Shown here in pieces: positions 7,941-14,342 of a stretch of DNA of 45,177 bases; position 1 is the stretch's first letter; each line of letters opens with the position of its first letter. Location: assembly GCA_020073565.1 (NCBI GenBank), contig JAIQEY010000046.1, positions 1 through 45,177 of the forward strand, written 5' to 3'. Position numbers and translations under genes: made by a program. The notes under the pieces were generated by a model. That model saw nothing but the letters and a program-made list of their open reading frames with translations, had not been told where the DNA came from and searched no databases. The DNA comes from Terriglobia bacterium. Lineage in GTDB: Bacteria > Acidobacteriota > Terriglobia > Terriglobales > Acidobacteriaceae.

Positions 7941-8921
7941 TCACCGATTCCATGTTTCCGCTGCACGCAGTCTAGAGCTTGAGCTTCGCGATTGTGCCCT
8001 GCAAGACCTCTGCCGATCGGCGCAGCCCGGCCGCTTCTCCGGGTTGAGTTCAAGCCGCAGTACGCGATCCACTCCTTCTCGATTCAAAACTGCCGGAAGG
8101 CTCAGGCAGACCTCGCCGATCCCGTAATAATCGCGAATGAACGTCGAGACGGAAAAAACCGTGTTCTGATCGCGCAGAATGGCTGCAGTGATGCGGATCA
8201 ATCCAGCGGCCACCCCATAATAGGTCGCGCCCTTGCGCTCAATGATGTGGTAGGCGGCATCGCGGGTCTGCTCGTAAATGCTCTGCCGGGTAGCAGAGGT
8301 GAGCTCGGCCTCCTGCACGCGGCAGAAATCTTTCAGCTTCATCCCGGCAATGTTTGCCAGCGACCACACTGGCACTTCGCTATCGCCGTGCTCGCCAATG
8401 ATGAAGGCATGCACGCTGCGGGAGTCCACACGAAAATGCTGGCTAAGCAGGTACCGAAAGCGGGCGGTGTCGAGGATGGTACCCGATCCGATCACCCTCT
8501 TCTCTGGCAACCCGGAGAGCTTGAGCGCCGCATACGTCAACACGTCCACCGGATTCGTGGCAATCAGAAGGATGCCGTTGGGATTGTGCTGCACGATCTG
8601 CGGAATGATCTGACGCCAAATTTCGCCGTTGCGCACGACCATGTCAAGCCGAGTCTCGCCCGGCCGCTGGCCTGCGCCGGCAGCGACCACGGTAATGGGC
8701 GCGCCCGCGCAGTCCGCGAAGTCACCCGCCCAGATACGTGTGGGATGTGCGAACGGCATGGCGTGGTTGAGATCCATCGCCTCACCCTCGGCTTTGGAGC
8801 GGTTGGCATCAATCAGAACGATTTCCGACGAGAGCCGGTTCAGCAGCAAAGCGTAGGCATAGGTTGCCCCAACATTGCCGCAGCCGACAATGGCGATGCG
8901 CGTGGGATGAGATTGTTCCAT
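7941..8921 (-). CDS. ldh: L-lactate dehydrogenase with C-terminal frameshift
   Basis: NAD-dependent L-lactate dehydrogenase interconverting pyruvate and lactate. Visible are the Rossmann motif GCGNVGA (13-19), Asp38 for NAD ribose, the mobile loop GAGQRPGETRLD with Gln85 (lactate-specific; malate dehydrogenases have Arg) and Arg91, Asp151/Arg154, and catalytic His178 in IGEHGDSEVP. After ELNPE (about residue 295) the reading becomes Arg/Ser-rich and unlike any LDH. Shifting by one base near 8034-8040 restores AAGLRRSAEVLQGTIAKLKL and a TAG at 7972-7974, the normal LDH ending. A single G appears lost from an expected GAGGAAGCG. It is either a real lesion that replaces the last helix or a sequencing error. 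Confidence 0.9.
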   Translation of the reverse strand: MEQSHPTRIAIVGCGNVGATYAYALLLNRLSSEIVLIDANRSKAEGEAMDLNHAMPFAHPTRIWAGDFADCAGAPITVVAAGAGQRPGETRLDMVVRNGEIWRQIIPQIVQHNPNGILLIATNPVDVLTYAALKLSGLPEKRVIGSGTILDTARFRYLLSQHFRVDSRSVHAFIIGEHGDSEVPVWSLANIAGMKLKDFCRVQEAELTSATRQSIYEQTRDAAYHIIERKGATYYGVAAGLIRITAAILRDQNTVFSVSTFIRDYYGIGEVCLSLPAVLNREGVDRVLRLELNPEKRPGCADRQRSCRAQSRSSSSRLRAAETWNR

Positions 8922-9020
8922 TGACTTGCCGTAGTGACGCGTCCTGCTGCGACGCCAGAACGTGCTAACACCATCTCCGTCGTGCTGAAGATTAAGAACC
9001 TAGTCACTCCAAGATTGATC

Positions 9021-9224
9021 CTAAACCTGTACGGGCACTAATTCCGGGCTGCGACGGGAATTCTGAATGGATTTGACAGTGTCTTCGGCCGTGAATCGTC
9101 CCATAACCAGTGCCAGGGTGCGGTGGGCAGTCATCCGGATGGGAGTCCGATCAATCCGCTGCACGTATTCAGGGGCGCGAGTACCGCCACGGTTCACTTT
9201 GACGACAAATTTGGTGTTTTTCAA
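9021..9224 (-). CDS. Small conserved-looking basic protein, 67 residues
   Basis: Not recognised. The protein is basic, with the block VVKVNRGGTRAPEYVQRID followed by a helix (TAEDTVKSIQNS). The best start is TTG at 9224 with AAAGGA six bases ahead; an upstream continuation of the frame runs into the Hsp20 gene and is unlikely. It lies downstream of hsp20 on the same strand, separated by a hairpin (9259-9282), so it may receive partial read-through from the heat-shock gene. Confidence 0.55.
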   Translation of the reverse strand: MKNTKFVVKVNRGGTRAPEYVQRIDRTPIRMTAHRTLALVMGRFTAEDTVKSIQNSRRSPELVPVQV

Positions 9225-9258
9225 GGATTTTCCTTTCGTTCGGGGTGACAAATAAGGG

Positions 9259-9282
9259 GGGAGGCGCAACAAGGCGCCTCCC
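9259..9282 (-). terminator. Hairpin after hsp20 (terminator or attenuator)
   Basis: GGGAGGCGC (9259-9267) pairs perfectly with GCGCCTCCC (9274-9282) around a 6-base loop. On the minus strand it lies between hsp20 and the 67-residue gene and is followed by CCCTTATTTG, a weak U tract. Confidence 0.6.
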
Positions 9283-9330
9283 ATTTCTCTCCACTCACCA
9301 TTTCGCAACTGACAACCATGCCAGCGGTGC

Positions 9331-9831
9331 TTATGCGACCTTGCCGTGAACCTTGGCTTCGAGGGTCTTCTCGCCGCCAACGTTCACCTTGATCTGCTTG
9401 GGCTTGGCTTCGGCCTTCTTAGCAAGGTTGATCTTCAGCACGCCCTTGTCGTAATGGGCGCTCACTTGCCCCGTATCGACGGAACTGGGCAGCGTGAACG
9501 AGCGGGTGAAGCTCCCGTACTGCCGCTCGACGCGACGGAAGTTCTCCTCTTTCTCTTCCTTCTCGAACTTGCGCTCTCCGTGGACGGTAAGGGTGTTGTT
9601 CTCGATGCGGACGTCAATGTCTTTTTCGTCGATGCCTGGGACTTCCATCTTCACTGTAATGGTGTGCTCGTCTTCGTAAATGTCCACCGGTGGTGCGAAG
9701 CTGGTGGTCGTCAACGCTTCTTCCGGGCCTTCCGGGCTATACGACTCACGGAACAGACGATTCATGCGGTTGATTCGGTCTTGCATAGTGGAAAACTCAC
9801 GGAACGGTTCCCAACGGGTCAATAGTGTCAT
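9331..9831 (-). CDS. Hsp20-family small heat shock protein
   Basis: ATP-independent chaperone of 166 residues that binds unfolding proteins. The alpha-crystallin domain runs from about 46 to 150 (FAPPVDIYEDEHTITVKMEV, then DIDVRIENNTLTVHGERK, and YDKGVLKINLAKK). The C-terminal IKV matches the I/V-x-I/V oligomerisation motif. The N-terminal stretch WEPFREFSTMQDRINRMNRLF is usual for bacterial class A proteins. AAGGAGGA lies seven bases before the ATG and is itself paired in a hairpin (9840-9852). A 64-base leader shared with the SYLF gene at 13465 precedes it. Confidence 0.95.
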   Translation of the reverse strand: MTLLTRWEPFREFSTMQDRINRMNRLFRESYSPEGPEEALTTTSFAPPVDIYEDEHTITVKMEVPGIDEKDIDVRIENNTLTVHGERKFEKEEKEENFRRVERQYGSFTRSFTLPSSVDTGQVSAHYDKGVLKINLAKKAEAKPKQIKVNVGGEKTLEAKVHGKVA

Positions 9832-9837
9832 AAGGCA

Positions 9838-9854
9838 GTCCTCCTTCGGAGGTC
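9838..9854 (-). promoter_or_regulatory. Hairpin masking the hsp20 Shine-Dalgarno
   Basis: In the mRNA, CCUCC pairs with GGAGG across GAA, and GGAGG is the ribosome site of hsp20. Two more outer base pairs follow after one mismatch. This is the layout of a short RNA thermometer; the function is inferred from structure and from known thermometers on hsp20 genes. Confidence 0.5.
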
Positions 9855-9917
9855 TAAGAGGGACAACTTCAGATGGGCTGACTTAGTTCAGAGGACCTGA
9901 AAGAGTAAGAAGAGGTG
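9854..9917 (-). repeat. Shared 64-base leader, copy A (hsp20)
   Basis: Read on the minus strand, this block matches 13376-13439 over its whole length, with about ten differences and one one-base gap. Identical stretches include CTTTCAGGTCCTCTGA and CTAAGTCAGCC. It ends 22 bases before the hsp20 ATG, in the same orientation to its gene as copy B. Confidence 0.85.
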
Positions 9918-9978
9918 CTTGCTCAATTACAATGCTAGGCTTGTGCGGAGCAGTTGTCAAACTGCGGGGTACCGCGGC

Positions 9979-10182
9979 CTAATTCAGAGGTGCAGTTGAC
10001 GGGTCGGTCAGAGCAATTAACTTTCCAGGCGGATAGTCTTCTTGGGTAAGAGGGGTCTCGGGCTCGGGGTTGATGATCGTGAGCGTCTCGCCGCTGAGAA
10101 CTCCTCGGACCAGTAGGCGGTCGCTCTCGACGGCGACAACTCTGTATCGCTCTTCGAAGATCGACTTCTCGGGCTCCTTCAT
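9979..10182 (-). CDS. Small acidic hypothetical protein, 67 residues
   Basis: Not recognised. It is a soluble, acidic, proline-rich protein with the core YRVVAVESDRLLVRGVLSGETLTIINPEP, which could form a small beta-barrel. It has no signal peptide or Cys. The ribosome site before ATG 10182 is weak, but codon use resembles the neighbours and no competing frame is better. Confidence 0.5.
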   Translation of the reverse strand: MKEPEKSIFEERYRVVAVESDRLLVRGVLSGETLTIINPEPETPLTQEDYPPGKLIALTDPSTAPLN

Positions 10183-10273
10183 TTGGACTGTTAGATGCGC
10201 AGTTTCACGTTAACGGCTCGATTTATCTGCATGAGCGAACCCAAGGTGCAGTAGATCAATGAGCGGTCAGAAT

Positions 10274-10720
10274 TCAAGCCACCACAAGCTGGGCGGGCGC
10301 CGAGCTGACGCGATCAAGGGCTTCGCTGACTGACGCGGCGGCTACCACACTTTCTTCTTGGCTGGGAGTTGGGATCTGGAGCAGTCCTTGGCGGCCGAGA
10401 TCCGCTGGAAGCGAGAATGCAGTTTGGTGCTGCATCACAGATCCGAGAATGTGAGCTAAACCTTGGGATTGATATCCATTGTGAAAGTGGACTCCGGTGC
10501 TGTGAAAGGTGGACGCCGACATCCAGTACTCACAAGCCAGCAGCCACTGGCCTCGGGTTGTGGATGACCAGAACTTCAGATAATCCAAAGTGCCGCCCGC
10601 AGCAAAGCCGTATTCGATGTGAATCAAACCAGTTTGGGTGTCCGGCATCAAGTCTGCCCAAGAGACCACAACTAAAGACTCAAGGATTCGTTCGAGACTT
10701 TGCTTTTCGCTAAATTTCAT
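10274..10720 (-). CDS. Hypothetical protein, 148 residues
   Basis: Not recognised. The start at 10720 has GGGGAG eight bases ahead; the frame continues upstream to 10885 but overlaps the next gene there. The sequence has a Trp/Tyr/His-rich middle (IHIEYGFAAGGTLDYLKFW, later CEYWMSASTFHSTGVHFHNG) and an Ala/Ser-rich C-terminus. There is no membrane segment. It sits 28 bases downstream of 10749-11177 and is probably co-transcribed with it. Confidence 0.6.
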   Translation of the reverse strand: MKFSEKQSLERILESLVVVSWADLMPDTQTGLIHIEYGFAAGGTLDYLKFWSSTTRGQWLLACEYWMSASTFHSTGVHFHNGYQSQGLAHILGSVMQHQTAFSLPADLGRQGLLQIPTPSQEESVVAAASVSEALDRVSSAPAQLVVA

Positions 10721-10748
10721 ACGTTCACTCCCCAGACGGCAGACGTGC

Positions 10749-11177
10749 TCATCCTCTGGCCCATTCGGTGGCGCTCTGGGACGTCCTCCGTGTTTGCTCG
10801 CTATCCAGGTAGCAGCTCTGCTGGACATGCCGGGAGTGCGCCGAGACGATGGCATAGGGTACGCCCAAAAAGCGCTTCGCAACAACTTCCGTCACCTCGA
10901 GGCCGTTGAAGTGTTGCTGCTTGACCTTCCCCAGGATCCGCTTCAAGGCGTGCTCGATCTTTTTTGCCCCAACAGCACCAAAGAACATCGCCTTTACTTC
11001 TGCCGCCATAAAAAAGAAATTCCATCCGGAGGCACGGATCTTGCGATCAAGGGCGCAGCCATCCAGCACCTTAACCAGACTCCAGGTGCCCGAATAGGGC
11101 TCGCTCTCCAGACTAAGTTGGGGCATTAGAGGCCAGTCCTCGATCAGAATCGTACCGGCTTGAATGGTTGGCGGCAT
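10749..11177 (-). CDS. Hypothetical protein, 142 residues
   Basis: Not recognised. GGAGG precedes the ATG. The protein opens with short strands (IQAGTILIEDWPL, SGTWSLVKVLDG), continues with WNFFFMAAEVKAMFFG and an amphipathic helix (KKIEHALKRILGKVKQQHFN), then EVVAKRFLGVPYAIVSAHSR. It is soluble, without signal peptide. It is probably in an operon with the 39-residue membrane protein upstream and the 148-residue protein downstream. Confidence 0.6.
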   Translation of the reverse strand: MPPTIQAGTILIEDWPLMPQLSLESEPYSGTWSLVKVLDGCALDRKIRASGWNFFFMAAEVKAMFFGAVGAKKIEHALKRILGKVKQQHFNGLEVTEVVAKRFLGVPYAIVSAHSRHVQQSCYLDSEQTRRTSQSATEWARG

Positions 11178-11206
11178 AAATCCTCCAGAGAAACCTGGAC
11201 GCGCGG

Positions 11207-11326
11207 TTAAGCTCGCGCGAATGCGGTCACTACGATCAGCAACAGCGAAGCGAATATCAGTCCGCCGCTACCCAACAGCACGATTTCACTAAACAGGTCA
11301 GGTTTCATTACATCTTCTGGATGCAT
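11207..11326 (-). CDS. 39-residue single-span membrane protein
   Basis: The very short frame starts MHPEDVMKPDLFSEIVLLG and runs into one hydrophobic helix (GGLIFASLLLIVVTAFARA) at the C-terminus. A second in-frame ATG six codons in could also serve. A purine-rich GGTGGA lies upstream. It ends 30 bases before the 142-residue gene on the same strand. The composition is that of a real small membrane protein; no family is recognised. Confidence 0.45.
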   Translation of the reverse strand: MHPEDVMKPDLFSEIVLLGSGGLIFASLLLIVVTAFARA

Positions 11327-11618
11327 TTCATTCCACCTTCTCGCGGAGGCGTGCCATCAAGACCGGCCCTGACGAGGTGCCCTCCACCGGAGGGCGATCC
11401 GGTTGCGGATTCCGGAGGATGAACATCCGGCAAGGCCCGCGAACCACCTTGTCTGGGCTAGCTCCTGCTTCAAGAGGTAGGCCGCCTGGTTTGACGGGTC
11501 ACTCCACTCTGAGGCACCTACAGAGTCGCTCATTTTCTTTTGCAATACTGAGCAGAACGGCTCACTTCGGAAGACTCGCTGGGGCAAGGGCGCTCTGCCG
11601 GTTTTGTACATGAGTAAT
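11327..11618. other. No gene seen
   Basis: Open frames in this stretch have no ribosome site and no protein-like composition. It probably holds the promoters of the leftward three-gene group and of the receiver gene at 11680. Confidence 0.4.
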
Positions 11619-11636
11619 GTGAGCAATTTTGAACAG
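11619..11636. promoter_or_regulatory. Crp-geometry palindrome, site 3
   Basis: The core TGAGC-AATTTT-GAACA at 11620-11635 lies 43 bases upstream of the receiver-domain gene. Its reverse complement matches site 24524-24541 at 14 of 18 positions. Confidence 0.45.
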
Positions 11637-11679
11637 CTTCCTGCGCCTAAGTGTTGAAAATGGGGTTTGCAGGTGAACC

Positions 11680-12090
11680 GTGCCCCTATCGGTCTATCCG
11701 GAATTCCAAAGCGCAGTCCTTCTTTGTATCGACGATAACGAGGACGTGCTGGAGTGCGTAAAATCCTTCCTCGAGAGCTTCGGATATACCGTTCTGACAG
11801 CCCCAAGCGGGGGCAAGGGATTAGAGCTGGCCTCCATGCATGCGGTGGACGTTGTAATCGTTGACTACCTCATGCCCAAAATGAACGGGCACGAGGTTGC
11901 CATCGAAATGAGGCGGCTTAAGCCACAGGCAGCCATCATTATGCTTTCCGCAGCAGTAGATGTGCCTGAGCAAGCGTTGGAGTTGGTCGACGCTTTCATA
12001 ACCAAGGATTGCTTGGACAGCGAGTTGTTGCCCGCGATCGCACAGTTGCACGGACGCGGATGGACCCCTCCAACTTCGAATGCCGCATGA
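11680..12090 (+). CDS. Single-domain response regulator (receiver only)
   Basis: A stand-alone CheY-like receiver of 136 residues. The acidic pocket Asp18/Asp19, phospho-acceptor Asp62 (IVDYLMPKMNG), Ser90 and Lys109 are all present, so it should be phosphorylatable. No output domain follows. The start is GTG at 11680 after AGGTGA. There is no kinase next to it; the partner is unknown and could be a hybrid or orphan kinase elsewhere. A Crp-geometry palindrome is close upstream. Confidence 0.85.
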   Translation: MPLSVYPEFQSAVLLCIDDNEDVLECVKSFLESFGYTVLTAPSGGKGLELASMHAVDVVIVDYLMPKMNGHEVAIEMRRLKPQAAIIMLSAAVDVPEQALELVDAFITKDCLDSELLPAIAQLHGRGWTPPTSNAA

Positions 12091-12109
12091 TGGCAGAGGA
12101 GCCGTTTTT

Positions 12110-12337
12110 ATGAAAATCTTGCTGTTTGCAGGCCTGCTCCTGGTTGTGCTCGGCATCGCATCTCTGGTCGTGCCGATTCCCCGCAGTGAGACGCAGGGCA
12201 TCAAAGTGGGGGACACGAACATCGGCGTGCAAACCAGTCACAGTGAACGCGTATCGCCCATCATCAGTGCGGTGCTGATCGCAGGCGGGATCGCATTGGC
12301 CATTGCCGGCACGCGTACGCGCCAGTCAAAGAACTGA
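12110..12337 (+). CDS. Small two-span membrane protein, 75 residues
   Basis: Two hydrophobic segments (about 3-22 and 49-68) flank a polar loop with VGDTNIGVQTSHSERVSP. GAGGAG lies eight bases before the ATG at 12110. It follows the receiver gene by 19 bases and is probably in the same transcript. It resembles the short DUF3185-like membrane proteins in size and layout, but the assignment is weak. Confidence 0.7.
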   Translation: MKILLFAGLLLVVLGIASLVVPIPRSETQGIKVGDTNIGVQTSHSERVSPIISAVLIAGGIALAIAGTRTRQSKN

Positions 12338-12357
12338 GCTGACTCTCAAACTCGCTG

Positions 12358-12618
12358 CTAGTTCGCCCAATGCGTCGAACTGTGGCTTGCGGCGATTACC
12401 TTCGTTGGTTCCCAGTGCACCGGTGGAAAGTTACGAGTGACATCCGCCTCCGTCCCCTTGCACTGCCGATGGCCGCACGACAGGCAAATTGCTCCTACCT
12501 GCCTGATGTCAGTCTCTTTCGAGATTTCATTCTCGCGGACTGCCAGCGAGCCCGCAACGACTGGACCGGCACATTTGTCACAAGAATAGGCAGAGAGATG
12601 AAGGTATTGTGTTTTCAT
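12358..12618 (-). CDS. Small putative zinc-binding protein, 86 residues
   Basis: Two Cys pairs, CDKC near residue 14 and CLSC near residue 45, suggest a zinc-ribbon-like site; a third Cys follows in GHRQCKG. The ATG at 12618 has GAGG six bases ahead and is preferred over GTG at 12630. It is cytoplasmic, with no recognised family. It converges with the membrane-protein gene at 12110-12337. Confidence 0.5.
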   Translation of the reverse strand: MKTQYLHLSAYSCDKCAGPVVAGSLAVRENEISKETDIRQVGAICLSCGHRQCKGTEADVTRNFPPVHWEPTKVIAASHSSTHWAN

Positions 12619-12677
12619 TTGCGTCCTCACAACGTCAGAGCGACCTGCTCCACATCGCAGATATTAATCCGGGATAT

Positions 12678-12695
12678 CTGGTCAGAATTCCTGAA
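12678..12695. promoter_or_regulatory. Weak Crp-geometry site
   Basis: TGGTC-AGAATT-CCTGA keeps the left half and the AT centre of the palindrome, but the right half is poor. It lies 60 bases upstream of the 86-residue gene on the minus strand. Confidence 0.2.
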
Positions 12696-12698
12696 ATC

Positions 12699-12848
12699 CT
12701 AAGCGGAACTTTGACGCCCGCCAACGAGGTTAATGATGAAGATCACCAACGCCACAATTAGTAGCAGGTGGATCAGGCTTCCGCCCAGGTGCAAACTGAA
12801 ACCTAGAAGCCACAAAATTCCAAGAATTACCAGAATCGTCCATAGCAT
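12699..12848 (-). CDS. lmo0937-family small membrane protein, 49 residues
   Basis: The sequence MLWTILVILGILWLLGFSLH followed by LGGSLIHLLLIVALVIFIIN is the hallmark of the lmo0937/DUF5670 family of two-span mini-membrane proteins. The family is common in stress-related loci, but its biochemical role is not established. AAGGAGA lies eight to nine bases before the ATG. A half-palindrome ATTGCTCA lies shortly upstream at 12871-12878. Confidence 0.8.
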   Translation of the reverse strand: MLWTILVILGILWLLGFSLHLGGSLIHLLLIVALVIFIINLVGGRQSSA

Positions 12849-12913
12849 ATCGTCAGTCTCCTTGGCTCGGATTGCTCATCCTTGCCTTGCATCTTTCCGG
12901 TCCAGTTGAATGC

Positions 12914-13108
12914 TCAGAGTGATTCCCCACACTCCAAACACAATCGTTGGGACCGCGGGGTGATTAACCCGCAAAACGGACACATCCTTTGCGATCCAAA
13001 ATTCTTGCTCTGTGGCTTAAGAGCCGCCAGCAACTGCGTAAATGTGCGAGTGACGGAGGCGAGCCGTCTACGAACGCGATTGCGAAAACGGCGAAGGGCG
13101 AACTCCAT
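12914..13108 (-). CDS. Small zinc-ribbon protein, 64 residues
   Basis: An Arg-rich N-terminal helix is followed by a C-terminal zinc ribbon CPFCGLITPRSQRLCLECG: four Cys in a CxxC-x10-CxxC arrangement. AAGGT lies seven bases before the ATG. It could bind nucleic acid or a protein partner; no specific function is recognised. It is transcribed away from the SYLF gene and shares its upstream region. Confidence 0.6.
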   Translation of the reverse strand: MEFALRRFRNRVRRRLASVTRTFTQLLAALKPQSKNFGSQRMCPFCGLITPRSQRLCLECGESL

Positions 13109-13226
13109 TGATCTACCTTCGCTCTTTCTCCCATTGCTGGGACGGCTGGGTCACAGGTGAGTGGCCGGATTCTGGGAAATAGCGGTTCGGATCTCCCCCA
13201 GTTGATAATGGCAGGCTAGGGCACAC

Positions 13227-13262
13227 GGTTCTGTGCAGGATTGCTCACATTGCACAGAAACC
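13227..13262. repeat. Long inverted repeat containing Crp-geometry site 4
   Basis: GGTTCTGTGCA pairs with TGCACAGAAACC (one bulged A) across a 13-base loop. The left arm and loop contain TGTGC-AGGATT-GCTCA (13232-13247), which fits the palindrome family. No U tract follows, so a terminator is less likely than a control element in the divergent region between the zinc-ribbon and SYLF genes. Confidence 0.5.
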
Positions 13263-13316
13263 TTCAGTCTCGACATTGCGACCGTCCAGCATCGGCTTGG
13301 GGGCCACAAGACGGAA

Positions 13317-13334
13317 GTGAGCAATTTAGACCAG
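13317..13334. promoter_or_regulatory. Crp-geometry palindrome, site 5
   Basis: The core TGAGC-AATTTA-GACCA at 13318-13333 lies about 130 bases upstream of the SYLF gene at 13465. It shares 16 of 18 bases with site 3. Confidence 0.45.
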
Positions 13335-13375
13335 TTATTCCTTCCTGCCTGGGCGATCATGATGTTTGAGACGAA

Positions 13376-13439
13376 CACTTCCTCTCTCTCTTTCAGGTCC
13401 TCTGAGCTAAGTCAGCCATCTGAAGTCTTCCCCTCTTAG
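13376..13439 (+). repeat. Shared 64-base leader, copy B (SYLF gene)
   Basis: It matches copy A upstream of hsp20 in sequence, orientation and distance to the start codon (25 bases here). It opens with a pyrimidine tract (CCTCTCTCTCTTTC), then CAGGTCCTCTGA, CTAAGTCAGCC and CTCTTAG. In RNA, UCAG and CUGA can form a small hairpin. It may be a promoter, a 5'-UTR control element or both. Confidence 0.85.
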
Positions 13440-13464
13440 TTCTGCACCACCTAAAGGAAAATTC

Positions 13465-14181
13465 ATGAAAAAAACAATGTCAGTGTTGTTGATGAGCCTC
13501 GTAGGCGTAGTTGGAACTTACGCGTGGGCAGGCTCGGCTCGGGAAGACACGGTTGACCGCCTGCAAAACTCCGTGGATGTTCTCCACGCGATCATGTCAA
13601 CGCCGGACAAAGGTATCCCAGAAGAAGTGTTGAGCAATGCAAAGTGCATCCTGGTAGTGCCCGACCTGATCAAAGGTGGCTTCATTGTTGGCGGCAAGCA
13701 CGGACGCGGCGTGGCCTCTTGCCGTACGGCTGAAGGTTGGAGTGCGCCCGCGTTCGTCTCCGTGGGTGGAGGAAGTTTGGGATTGCAGATCGGAGTCGAA
13801 GGCGTGGACCTGGTGATGTTGGTCATGAACGACCAGGGTTTCCAGCATTTACTCTCCAGCAAGTTTGAACTCACGGGTGAAGGTTCGGTTGCAGCGGGCC
13901 CGGTCGGCCGCCATGCATCCGCCGGGACGGACTGGAAAATGAACACTGAAATGCTTACCTACTCGCGCTCCAAGGGCGTGTTCGCCGGCTTAACTCTCGA
14001 AGGCGCGGTCGTGCAGCAGGATGACGACTCCACGCTCGCAATTTACGGCACAAACATCGAGTTCCGCAACATTCTCTCGGGCAAGGTATCAACTCCGAAA
14101 AGCGCAGATGCATTCATGAAGGCTGTGTCCGATGCGGGTCAACAAGCGCACATTGCGGAAGTGAAGGAAGACAAGAAGTAG
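13465..14181 (+). CDS. YSC84/SYLF-domain lipid-binding protein, copy 1
   Basis: Secreted protein of 238 residues with a Sec signal (MKKTMSVLLMSLVGVV...AWAG). The rest is a complete SYLF domain: GIPEEVLSNAKCILVVP, GGFIVGGKHGRGVASCR, WSAPAFVSVGGGSLGLQIG, ASAGTDWKMNTEMLTYSRS, GLTLEGAVVQQDD. SYLF domains bind phosphoinositide-type lipids in eukaryotes; the role of periplasmic bacterial versions is unsettled. AAAGGA precedes the ATG. A close paralogue lies at 17878-18609. The upstream leader shared with hsp20 suggests stress induction. Confidence 0.92.
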   Translation: MKKTMSVLLMSLVGVVGTYAWAGSAREDTVDRLQNSVDVLHAIMSTPDKGIPEEVLSNAKCILVVPDLIKGGFIVGGKHGRGVASCRTAEGWSAPAFVSVGGGSLGLQIGVEGVDLVMLVMNDQGFQHLLSSKFELTGEGSVAAGPVGRHASAGTDWKMNTEMLTYSRSKGVFAGLTLEGAVVQQDDDSTLAIYGTNIEFRNILSGKVSTPKSADAFMKAVSDAGQQAHIAEVKEDKK

Positions 14182-14207
14182 TTGAGTTGCCCGCGAGACC
14201 GGACTGT

Positions 14208-14250
14208 TGCTGACCGAAACCACAAACCGGTTTCGGTCAGCACTATTTGT
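14208..14250 (+). terminator. Intrinsic terminator of the first SYLF gene
   Basis: A perfect 14-base-pair stem (14208-14221 with 14229-14242) around a 7-base loop starts 26 bases after the stop codon. It is followed by CTATTTGTT. Confidence 0.8.
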
Positions 14251-14342
14251 TCATTTCCTGAAGCGGAAAGATCGGCAAGAATTGATCGTATGCGTTTCAG
14301 GCTGCAGAGCACCGTTGTCGATCGCCCGAAAGGCGGCAACAC

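Noticed and set aside
7941..8921. Malate dehydrogenase
   Set aside because: The substrate loop has Gln (Gln85), the lactate-specific residue, not Arg.
11357..11806. Minus-strand frame of 149 codons overlapping the receiver gene
   Set aside because: It runs antisense to a well-defined receiver domain and has Arg/Ser-rich composition.
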